Shown here in pieces: positions 1-5,183 of a stretch of DNA of 6,503 bases (its first letter is position 1; every line of letters begins with the position of its first letter). The position numbers and the translations under genes are program-made. Origin of the DNA: Limiplasma sp036652695. Its GTDB lineage: Bacteria; Bacillota; Clostridia; Christensenellales; Aristaeellaceae. The DNA lies in contig JAVVVJ010000098.1 of NCBI GenBank assembly GCA_036652695.1, positions 1 through 6,503 on the forward strand, in the 5' to 3' direction. The notes below the pieces were generated by a model. It was not told the DNA's origin. It worked only from the letters and a program-made list of their open reading frames with translations, and ran no database searches.

Positions 1-88
1 CACGATGAAAAACGACGATCATGGCACTGGCATTATCCTCATGGCAGCGGCTGAGATGTTGAAGCTTGAGCAAAAATCCGCCAAGTAA
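1..88 (+). CDS. C-terminal end of a probable GH88/GH105-type unsaturated glucuronyl hydrolase (partial)
   Basis: An open frame runs in from the left edge and stops at TAA 86-88, giving about 28 residues that include DDHGTGIILMAAAEMLKLE. A closing HGTG-hydrophobic-(A)AxE segment is typical of the last helix of GH88/GH105 hydrolases (YteR/YesR type). In these enzymes the histidine lies in the closing part of the alpha/alpha barrel that builds the active site. Members of the family remove the unsaturated uronic acid left on oligosaccharides by polysaccharide lyases, normally in the cytoplasm. Only the tail is visible, so the family call rests on one motif and the substrate cannot be named. The gene is followed by a terminator at 179-212, which suggests it ends its transcription unit. 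It shows no link to the genes downstream. Confidence 0.5.
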   Translation, partial: TMKNDDHGTGIILMAAAEMLKLEQKSAK

Positions 89-101
89 CAAATACGCCAT
101 A

Positions 102-140
102 GCTTGCAAAGCAAGCGACTGGTAGGGGGATAATGCCCCC
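102..140 (+). other. Two tandem short hairpins in the 3' UTR of the left-edge gene
   Basis: GCTTGC-AAA-GCAAGC (102-116) is a 6-bp inverted repeat with a 3-nt loop. GGGGG-ATAATG-CCCCC (125-140) is a 5-bp all-GC stem with a 6-nt loop. Neither is followed by a T-run, so neither is an intrinsic terminator on its own. They lie between the stop codon at 88 and the terminator at 179-212, so they would form in the 3' UTR of the upstream transcript. They could protect the RNA from 3' exonucleases or be a copy of a dispersed intergenic palindrome. The window holds no second copy to decide. Confidence 0.4.
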
Positions 141-178
141 ATTAATCAATGTCATTCAGTTAACACAACGCCCACCAT

Positions 179-212
179 AAAGGGACTGGCAACGAAATTC
201 AGTCCCTTTTTT
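179..212 (+). terminator. Intrinsic terminator after the left-edge gene
   Basis: AAAGGGACTG (179-188) pairs perfectly with CAGTCCCTTT (200-209) across an 11-nt loop, and the right arm runs into an unbroken T-run (207-212). This is a textbook Rho-independent terminator on the plus strand. It insulates plsY from transcription of the upstream hydrolase-like gene. Confidence 0.9.
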
Positions 213-241
213 GCTGCGAAAAAGCGGGTTCAATGAGAAAG

Positions 242-270
242 TTGGTGCGATTTTAGTAAAGTGATATTAA
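242..270 (+). promoter_or_regulatory. Weak upstream promoter candidate for plsY
   Basis: TTGGTG (242-247), a 17-bp spacer and TATTAA (265-270) with a TGA just before the -10 (262-264) together make a passable extended -10 sigma-A promoter. If used, it would give a leader of about 175 nt before plsY. Each hexamer has mismatches, and AT-rich DNA produces such matches by chance. Confidence 0.25.
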
Positions 271-374
271 TCTTATTCAAAAAAACAATCAATGATCCAG
301 CTTCTACCTGTCATACTACGAACCATTTCATGGGTAAGCTTACATATGCTTTGTTGCCGAAAAAAGCGAATGCT

Positions 375-403
375 TTCTTTTTGCCATCAGCTATGGTATA
401 CTG
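375..403 (+). promoter_or_regulatory. Probable extended -10 promoter of plsY
   Basis: TATACT (398-403) is a good -10 hexamer and is preceded at the right place by TGG (395-397), giving an extended -10 element. The -35 position 17 bp upstream reads TTTCTT, which is poor, as is usual when an extended -10 carries the promoter. Transcription would begin near 410, leaving a 40-nt leader that contains the 424-437 hairpin and the ribosome binding site. Confidence 0.5.
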
Positions 404-423
404 CATTTGCTTGTATTTTGATC

Positions 424-437
424 CGCGGTCAACCGCG
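424..437 (+). promoter_or_regulatory. Leader hairpin abutting the plsY ribosome binding site
   Basis: CGCGG-TCAA-CCGCG is a perfect 5-bp GC stem with a 4-nt loop (a 6-bp palindrome if the T/A next to the loop is counted). It ends at 437, directly before the AAGGAGG at 438-444. In RNA it could protect the 5' end or affect ribosome access. In DNA it could be a small operator just downstream of the predicted start point. No regulator can be named. Confidence 0.4.
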
Positions 438-444
438 AAGGAGG
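438..444 (+). promoter_or_regulatory. Ribosome binding site fixing the plsY start
   Basis: AAGGAGG lies 6 nt before ATG 451. It is the only strong Shine-Dalgarno sequence upstream of the gene and decides for ATG 451 over the in-frame ATG at 292. Confidence 0.85.
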
Positions 445-450
445 AACGCT

Positions 451-1086
451 ATGCGCGAGGTCTTGCTTTCGATCTTGATTGCCGTGGTTAGCTATCTATT
501 AGGTTGTATCTCTACTGGGCTGATGGTGTCTGGTGCCAGCGGCGTGGATATTCGTAACGCGGGCAGCAAAAACACAGGGGCGAGCAACGTTTTGCGCGTG
601 TTGGGGCTTCGCTCCGGCATGATTACGTTTTTAGGCGATTTTGCGAAGGCAACTCTCTCTTGTTGGCTGGGTAGCCTTCTGCTGCCGGGCAGCACCTTTG
701 GCATCGCGGGCTATGGCACGATGCTGGGCGGCCTATGCGTCGTAATTGGCCACAACTGGCCTGTCTTTTACGGCTTCAAGGGCGGCAAAGGCGTAGCGTG
801 CTCTGTGGCGGTGATATTTTTCATCAATCCGCTGCTGGGCATCATTTCCATTGTGATTTGCATCGGCGTCATTGCGCTCACCCGTTACATCAGTTTGGGC
901 AGCATGACCATGCTTTTCTTGTATATGATTTTGATGTGCGCCACCCATTGGGGGGAATGGTTTACCTGCTTGTTTACATTGGCGCTTTTTTCCATGTGCT
1001 TGTGGCGGCACCGCACCAACATTGGTCGCCTGAAAAACGGCACCGAAAATAAGATTGGTCGCAAGACCGCGCCGAGCGGTAAATAA
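451..1086 (+). CDS. plsY: Acyl-phosphate:glycerol-3-phosphate acyltransferase PlsY
   Basis: A 211-residue polytopic membrane protein of the usual PlsY length. PlsY transfers an acyl group from acyl-phosphate (made by PlsX) to sn-glycerol-3-phosphate, giving lysophosphatidic acid, the first membrane step of phospholipid synthesis. The family blocks appear in order: SYLLGCISTG at 14-23, DIRNAGSKNTGASNVLR at 33-49, GHNWPVFYGFKGGKGVA at 100-116, and RHRTNIGRLKNGTE at 186-199 after the last membrane segment. The lysine-, glycine- and arginine-rich blocks form the substrate and phosphate sites in the family. Deviations are GSKN for the common GSGN, ASN for ATN, and IST for IPT. The gene is flanked by terminators on both sides, so it is probably monocistronic. 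plsX is not in the window. The start at 451 is set by AAGGAGG. The identification is very secure. Confidence 0.96.
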   Translation: MREVLLSILIAVVSYLLGCISTGLMVSGASGVDIRNAGSKNTGASNVLRVLGLRSGMITFLGDFAKATLSCWLGSLLLPGSTFGIAGYGTMLGGLCVVIGHNWPVFYGFKGGKGVACSVAVIFFINPLLGIISIVICIGVIALTRYISLGSMTMLFLYMILMCATHWGEWFTCLFTLALFSMCLWRHRTNIGRLKNGTENKIGRKTAPSGK

Positions 1087-1098
1087 CGAAGATCAAAG

Positions 1099-1139
1099 AA
1101 GTGGCAAGCTGGGTTTGAGCCCATTGCTTGCCACTTTTT
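1099..1139. terminator. Strong, probably bidirectional terminator between plsY and the convergent operon
   Basis: AAGTGGCAAGC (1099-1109) pairs with GCTTGCCACTT (1126-1136). Inside, TGGG (1110-1113) pairs with CCCA (1120-1123) around a 6-nt loop, with a 2-nt TT bulge at 1124-1125. On the plus strand the right arm runs into T1135-1139 and ends plsY. On the minus strand the hairpin is followed by CTTCTTTGATC-like U-rich sequence, so it can also end the operon that stops at 1184. Confidence 0.9.
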
Positions 1140-1142
1140 ATG

Positions 1143-1176
1143 TGCTTCGGACGCGCCGTTTGGAGCGTCCGAAGCA
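1143..1176. terminator. Perfect 12-bp hairpin between convergent genes
   Basis: TGCTTCGGACGC (1143-1154) and GCGTCCGAAGCA (1165-1176) form a perfect 12-bp stem around a 10-nt loop. On the plus strand it is followed by the broken T-run TTTGCGTTTATTT, so it may back up the 1099-1139 terminator. On the minus strand it sits 7 nt after the dipeptidase stop codon but is followed by A residues. There it may protect the mRNA 3' end instead of causing termination. Confidence 0.6.
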
Positions 1177-1183
1177 TTTGCGT

Positions 1184-2578
1184 TTATTTCTGCTCTCCCG
1201 CAAGCTTTTCAATGGCACGGGCGAAGATGCGCACGTTCATCATCAAGCTGTCAAGGCTGATGTACTCGCCAGCCTGATGCGCCAAATCTTCCTCATCGGG
1301 GAAGGACGCGCCAAAGGCCACGCCCTCCTCTAAACAACGCGCATACGTGCCGCCGCCAGTTGCCACGCACTCACGCGGGCGGTCGGTTACCTCGTGATAC
1401 GCATCCAGCAACGCGGTCACAAGGGCGCTGTTGGGCGCTACATGATGCGGCTCCTTCTGCCCGTCCACGGTAACGGCGATGCCATCGCCAAGGGCGGTCG
1501 TCAAGGTGTTGGTGAGGCTGCGGTGATCCGCAAGCATCGGGTAGCGAATATCCAGCGTTGCGTAGAGCCCATCTGGCTCGGTATAGCGGATGATGCCAAG
1601 GTTGCAGGTCAGGCTGCCGCTGGTTTCATCGCTGCAACGAATGCCTAGGCTCAAGCCATCGCTCTCCATGCCTACACAATCGGCCAAGGTGCGCAGTGCG
1701 CCAGTGACACCCAACGCGCGGAGCATCAGTAGGAGCTGGCCAATCGCGTTGCGTGCGCTTTCAGGGTAGGCGGCATGGCCGGGAATGCCAGTGGAGATGA
1801 GCTTGACGATTCCCTCCGGGCGCAGCTCGGCTTCCACCTGAATGCACATATCCCCCGCCAAACGGTTGACCTTATCGCATATCACCGCATCGCCAGCAAT
1901 CAGCGCTGTCGCGATGCCCGGAATCACATTGCAGCGCTCGCCCACGCACAGTTCCTTCACATAGAGGCCTTCTGCCGCGAAGGGCGCACGCAGGCTGATG
2001 TTCAGGCCGCCCTTTTCAGTGTTGATCACAGGGTAGCTCGCATCGGGGCTAAAGCCCGTTTTGGGCATGTCGCAATGCGCCATATAATAGTGCATGTCCT
2101 CCCAGCCGCTTTCCTCATCGCCGCCCAAAATCAAGCGAACCTCGCGGCGGAGCGGAATGCCGGCCTGCTTGATCGCGTACATTGCAAACAATGCAGCCAC
2201 GGCGGGGCCCTTATCATCCGAGGTGCCGCGGCCGTAGAGGCGACCAGCGTCGATCACCGCGCCAAAGGGATCCACCTGCCAGCCATCTCCGGCGGGCACA
2301 ACATCCATATGCGCAAGGATTGCAAGCGGCTCAACGCCCAGCTTGCCCATGCGCGCGTCAATTGCGTAGTGATCAATATCACGGGTTTCAAAGCCCATGC
2401 GGTTTGCGTCGGCAAGCGCGGTCTCCAGCGCTTTGCGCACCTCTTTGCCAAAAGGCGCATCAGGCTCGGCGGCAGCCTTCACGCTGGGGATGCGAATCCA
2501 GCGCTTGAGGGTTTCGGTCATGTCATCCCGCAGGTCATCGATGATTTGGCTCAGGTCTTGCACAGTGGTTCCCTCCAT
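1184..2578 (-). CDS. PepV-type M20 family dipeptidase
   Basis: A 464-residue cytoplasmic metallopeptidase, close to the usual 465-470 of PepV. The family cleaves dipeptides and some tripeptides from the N-terminus using two zinc ions. M20 signatures are in order: HMDVVPAGDGW at 90-100 (ligand H90, catalytic D92), YGRGTSDDKGP at 115-125 (bridging Asp), GGDEESGW at 152-159 (general base and ligand E155/E156), FSPDA at 176-180 (ligand D179), and GGGTYAR followed by PDEEDLAHQ near 427-435 (ligand H434). All expected metal residues are present, so it should be active. It is the last gene of the operon, 5 nt after the PatB/MalY-like gene. Its AAAGGA ribosome binding site (2587-2592) is formed by the last sense codons of that gene plus its stop. 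The substrate cannot be read from sequence. Annotations as succinyl-diaminopimelate desuccinylase are common for this family but fit less well than PepV. Confidence 0.9.
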   Translation of the reverse strand: MEGTTVQDLSQIIDDLRDDMTETLKRWIRIPSVKAAAEPDAPFGKEVRKALETALADANRMGFETRDIDHYAIDARMGKLGVEPLAILAHMDVVPAGDGWQVDPFGAVIDAGRLYGRGTSDDKGPAVAALFAMYAIKQAGIPLRREVRLILGGDEESGWEDMHYYMAHCDMPKTGFSPDASYPVINTEKGGLNISLRAPFAAEGLYVKELCVGERCNVIPGIATALIAGDAVICDKVNRLAGDMCIQVEAELRPEGIVKLISTGIPGHAAYPESARNAIGQLLLMLRALGVTGALRTLADCVGMESDGLSLGIRCSDETSGSLTCNLGIIRYTEPDGLYATLDIRYPMLADHRSLTNTLTTALGDGIAVTVDGQKEPHHVAPNSALVTALLDAYHEVTDRPRECVATGGGTYARCLEEGVAFGASFPDEEDLAHQAGEYISLDSLMMNVRIFARAIEKLAGEQK

Positions 2579-2583
2579 CCAAT

Positions 2584-3762
2584 TTATCCTTTGATCGCTT
2601 TTTCAAGGCGTTTGATCGCGTCCAGCGTCTGGCTGTGGGGGCAAGCGAGATTGATGCGCAAAAAACCCTCGCCCTCCTTTTCGCCAAAGAAGGTGCCGGG
2701 CGTGAAAGCCACGCCCGCAGCATAGGTGCGCTTCATGAGCTCCTCAGTGGTATATCCATAGGCGCGCAGATCCATCCAGCCAAGGTACGTCGCCTCCAGC
2801 GGCGATAGCACGGCCTTTGGCAGACGCGCAGCAAGCTCCGCGCGGGTAAGCTGCTCCGCTTTTTTCACATAGCTGAGCAATCCATCCAGCCATGCGTCGC
2901 CATGCCGATACGCGGCCTCCGCAGCCGCAAGGCCGAAGATATTGCCCTGCACCACACCCACGCGGTGCATCAGATTGACGAGCGCATTTTTGAGGCTTAG
3001 GTTGCGTGTGAAAAGCACAGCCTGCTGTAAACCCGCTAAATTAAAGGTTTTGCTTGCGCTGGTGAGCGCTACCACCCGTGCGTTCTCACCCTGCGCGATG
3101 CGCAAAATCGGCGTGAAGCTGTCCTTTTCAAATACAAAATCCTCATGAATTTCATCCGAAATCAGCGCCACATCGTATTTCGAAAGCAACGTGTACAGCC
3201 TCGTCAGCTCCTCGCAAGTCCAACAACGCCCAACCGGGTTATGCGGGTTGCATAGCAGCATCAGCTTCGCGCCCTCACGGCAACGGCTTTCGAGGGCTTC
3301 CCAATCCATGTGATACCGACCGCTTTCATCTCGCAGCAGCGGCGCTTCTGCGGTCAAACGCCCGTTTTCCAGCACCGACGCTGCAAAAGGGCCGTATACA
3401 GGCGGCTGGATGATCACGTGGTCGCCCGGCTCCGTGAGGGCAAGCACCGCCGCGCGCAGGCCGGAAATGACGCAGGGAAGCAGCGCCTGCTGCTTCGCGT
3501 TGAGCTTCAAATGGTGGCGGCGTTCCATAAAGGCAAGCATGGCCTCCACGGAGGCATCCGTTTGATCGGTATAGCCGTACACGGGGTGATTTGCACGCGC
3601 CACCAGCGCGTCAGTCACCTCGGGCACACCATGGAAATCCATATCCGCTACCCACATTGGATTCAGTTCCCTGCCCTCGCGCGCCATCAAGCCATCCCAT
3701 TTTTCACACGCGGTGTTGCGGCGATCAATCGGTTCATCAAAAAACGCATCGCAGTAGTTCAT
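2584..3762 (-). CDS. PatB/MalY-type PLP-dependent C-S beta-lyase (aminotransferase fold I)
   Basis: A 392-residue protein of the length and order of PatB/MalY enzymes. These are fold-type I PLP proteins that usually act as cystathionine or cysteine-S-conjugate beta-lyases, giving pyruvate, ammonia and a thiol. Visible features are: IDRRNTACEKWD at 12-23 and MWVADMDF at 36-43 (family N-terminus); YGYT at 62-65; PPVYGPF at 120-126 with the PLP-stacking Y123; NPHNPVGR at 172-179 with N175; SDEIH at 202-206 with D203 contacting the pyridine nitrogen; SASKTFNLAG at 235-244 with Schiff-base K238; and GEGFLRINLACP near 364-375 with carboxylate-binding R369. No key residue is missing. The ribosome binding site AGAGGG (3773-3778) lies 10 nt upstream. 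It sits 56 nt after the methyltransferase gene and 5 nt before the dipeptidase. Whether it acts on cystathionine, other cysteine conjugates or an amino donor cannot be decided from sequence. Confidence 0.9.
   Translation of the reverse strand: MNYCDAFFDEPIDRRNTACEKWDGLMAREGRELNPMWVADMDFHGVPEVTDALVARANHPVYGYTDQTDASVEAMLAFMERRHHLKLNAKQQALLPCVISGLRAAVLALTEPGDHVIIQPPVYGPFAASVLENGRLTAEAPLLRDESGRYHMDWEALESRCREGAKLMLLCNPHNPVGRCWTCEELTRLYTLLSKYDVALISDEIHEDFVFEKDSFTPILRIAQGENARVVALTSASKTFNLAGLQQAVLFTRNLSLKNALVNLMHRVGVVQGNIFGLAAAEAAYRHGDAWLDGLLSYVKKAEQLTRAELAARLPKAVLSPLEATYLGWMDLRAYGYTTEELMKRTYAAGVAFTPGTFFGEKEGEGFLRINLACPHSQTLDAIKRLEKAIKG
2587..2592 (-). promoter_or_regulatory. Dipeptidase ribosome binding site embedded in the end of the lyase gene
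   Basis: Read on the minus strand, AAAGGA supplies both the last two sense codons of the lyase (Lys, Gly) and a Shine-Dalgarno sequence 8 nt before the dipeptidase ATG (2578). Ribosomes finishing the lyase stop on top of this site, which points to translational coupling of the two proteins. Confidence 0.7.
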
Positions 3763-3818
3763 GGCTCATCTGCCCTCTTTCGTTTGATCCATATCATGTA
3801 GCTCTTGCGAGCTGGTCA

Positions 3819-4433
3819 TCAAAGTGTTTCCGCTGGCTTCGGAGCGCCACAGCGCAGCACCCAGTAGCCGCTTTTCTTTTCAACGGCTTCCACCACACCA
3901 TAAAGTGTCTGAAGATAGTTCATCGCCGAAGGCGCGCCTTGCTGCTTGCGGATGACCAACCATAGCGAGCCACCCGGGTTCAGGCAGTGTGCGGCATCGG
4001 CAAACATGCGGTAAATCACCGCCTTGCCAGCGCGGATCGGCGGATTCTGCAAAACCCAGTCATAGCGCTCATTCAGCACGCGCGCGTATCCATCGCTTTC
4101 CAGCACCTGTGTGCGCAGGCCTGCGCGTTCCGCGTTGATGCGCGCAAGGCCGCACGCGCGTTCGTTGATATCCGCCATTGTCACATGGCACGCGGCGTTG
4201 ACCGCGCCAACCGCCACGCCAATCGCGCCATAGCCACAGCCCATGTCCAGCACCTCGCCGCTCATTTCGTCCGGTAGGGCGTTCAGCAGCACTTCTGTGC
4301 CCCGGTCAAGTTCCGTGCGTGAAAAAACACCGCTGTCTGTCTCAAAATGGAAAGTGCGTCCGCGATAGGTAACCGTAACCTCGCCCGGCTTATGATCGCT
4401 CTGCGGAGCCGGGGTGTAATAGTGATCAGTCAT
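3819..4433 (-). CDS. RsmC/YbxB-type 16S rRNA guanine-N2 methyltransferase, single domain
   Basis: A 204-residue class I SAM-dependent methyltransferase of the MTS (RsmC-like) family. It matches the length of the short Gram-positive YbxB form, not the two-domain E. coli RsmC (about 340 residues). The N-terminus HYYTPAPQ (4-11) and TDSGVFSRTELDRGTEVLL (32-50) are family features. SAM-binding motif I is LDMGCGYGAIG at 62-72, D88 in MADIN is the ribose-binding acidic residue, D114 follows, and NPPIRAG at 130-136 is the base-amine catalytic motif. The family methylates the exocyclic amine of guanine in helix 34 of 16S rRNA (G1207 in E. coli numbering); the exact site is inferred. The start codon overlaps the end of the RsuA-like gene by 8 nt (ATGACTGA), indicating translational coupling. 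In Bacillus the homologue sits beside rplL, so this placement is different. Confidence 0.86.
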   Translation of the reverse strand: MTDHYYTPAPQSDHKPGEVTVTYRGRTFHFETDSGVFSRTELDRGTEVLLNALPDEMSGEVLDMGCGYGAIGVAVGAVNAACHVTMADINERACGLARINAERAGLRTQVLESDGYARVLNERYDWVLQNPPIRAGKAVIYRMFADAAHCLNPGGSLWLVIRKQQGAPSAMNYLQTLYGVVEAVEKKSGYWVLRCGAPKPAETL

Positions 4434-5178
4434 CGTCCTCTATTCCTTCTTCCGCCTCGGCGGATCTTTGTGCGGAGCGCTTGAGCGCCTCCACCTCTGC
4501 TTGCGTGAGGGCGCGGTATGCGCCGGGCTCCAGCTGCTCCGGTAAAGTGAGGGGGCCAAAGGCGCTGCGATGCAAGGTGAGCACCTCATGACCGCGTGCG
4601 GAAAACATGCGCTTTACCTGATGGAATTTACCCTCGCGCAAGGAAACAAGCGCCTGACTCATCTGCTCATCCGCACGTAAAATAATCAGCTCCGCAGGTT
4701 TGGCTACAAAATCGCTGAGTGCCATACCAACGCTGAACGCAAGCACGTCCTCCTCGCAAAGCTGACCCTCCACCGTGACCAAATACTGTTTCCACACATG
4801 GTGCTTCGGGCTTAACAGGCGATGCGCCAGCTCGCCATCGTTGGTGAGAAGCAAGAGGCCTGTGGTATCCTTATCCAGTCGCCCCACGGGCAGCACCTTG
4901 CGGCGGCGAAGCGCCTCCGGCAGCAAATCCATTACGGTTTGCGCATGGCTATCGCGCGCGGCGGTCAGCACACCCGCAGGCTTGTGCAATAGATAGTACT
5001 GTTCGCCCTGCGCCGCCACGCTTTGCGAGGCAAAAATGACCTCGTCGCGCTCGCTCACATGCGCCGCCGGGTCGCGTACCGCCACGCCGTTCACACAGAC
5101 CAAGCCCGCGTGAACAGCGCGTGCGGCCTCGCTACGGCTGCGTTCGCCGCTAAGCGCCAAAAGTTTATCCAGCCGCAT
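4426..5178 (-). CDS. rsuA: 16S rRNA pseudouridine synthase, RsuA family
   Basis: A 250-residue enzyme with an N-terminal S4 RNA-binding domain (MRLDKLLALSG through about residue 48: RSEAARAVHAGLVCVNG) and an RsuA/RluB-type catalytic domain. YLLHKPAGVLTA (62-73) and VGRLDKDTTGLLLLTNDG (98-115) contain the catalytic aspartate D102. REGKFHQVKRMF (181-192) is the conserved C-terminal motif. SPKHHVWKQYLVTV (123-136) and the VAKPAEL block favour RsuA (16S position 516) over the 23S enzymes RluB/E/F, though this subgroup call is less sure than the family. The last 18 residues form a charged, acidic tail ending EDDD. The gene starts 5 nt after the membrane protein and has no clear ribosome binding site (only GGG about 11 nt upstream), so it probably depends on ribosomes from that gene. 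Its end overlaps the methyltransferase start by 8 nt. Confidence 0.92.
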   Translation of the reverse strand: MRLDKLLALSGERSRSEAARAVHAGLVCVNGVAVRDPAAHVSERDEVIFASQSVAAQGEQYYLLHKPAGVLTAARDSHAQTVMDLLPEALRRRKVLPVGRLDKDTTGLLLLTNDGELAHRLLSPKHHVWKQYLVTVEGQLCEEDVLAFSVGMALSDFVAKPAELIILRADEQMSQALVSLREGKFHQVKRMFSARGHEVLTLHRSAFGPLTLPEQLEPGAYRALTQAEVEALKRSAQRSAEAEEGIEDDD

Positions 5179-5183
5179 GGCGC

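Larger units (their letters stand above)
213..450. other. AT-rich intergenic region upstream of plsY
   Basis: This stretch holds no coding frame with a convincing start, ribosome binding site or protein-like composition. The plsY frame is open back to an ATG at 292, but the extra 53 codons (Cys/Arg/Trp-rich) have no ribosome binding site and do not resemble PlsY. What it does hold is the probable plsY promoter (375-403), a weaker upstream promoter candidate (242-270), a leader hairpin (424-437) and the plsY ribosome binding site (438-444). Confidence 0.6.

Noticed and set aside
211..369. Imperfect direct repeat TTGCTGCGAAAAAGCG (211-226) and TTGTTGCCGAAAAAAAGCG (351-369)
   Set aside because: It is short, interrupted by unequal A-runs and has only two copies, so it is likely chance in AT-rich intergenic DNA.
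292..450. N-terminal extension of plsY to an upstream in-frame ATG
   Set aside because: The extra 53 residues are unlike PlsY, the upstream ATG has no ribosome binding site, and the predicted promoter and AAGGAGG lie inside the extension.
1775..2725. A 316-codon plus-strand open frame opposite the dipeptidase and the end of the lyase
   Set aside because: It is antisense to two well-supported genes, has a His/Ala/Arg-rich composition typical of a mirrored frame in GC-rich DNA, shows no ribosome binding site and matches no known domain.
3310..3801. A 163-codon plus-strand frame opposite the start of the lyase gene
   Set aside because: It mirrors a conserved PLP-enzyme gene and has no start signals or recognisable motifs.
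3763..3818. Internal promoter or terminator in the 56-nt gap before the lyase gene
   Set aside because: There is a 5-bp hairpin (3800-3813) with a GCAA loop on the minus strand but no T-run, and the best promoter match (TTGATG with a poor -10) is weak, so I leave the five genes as one operon.
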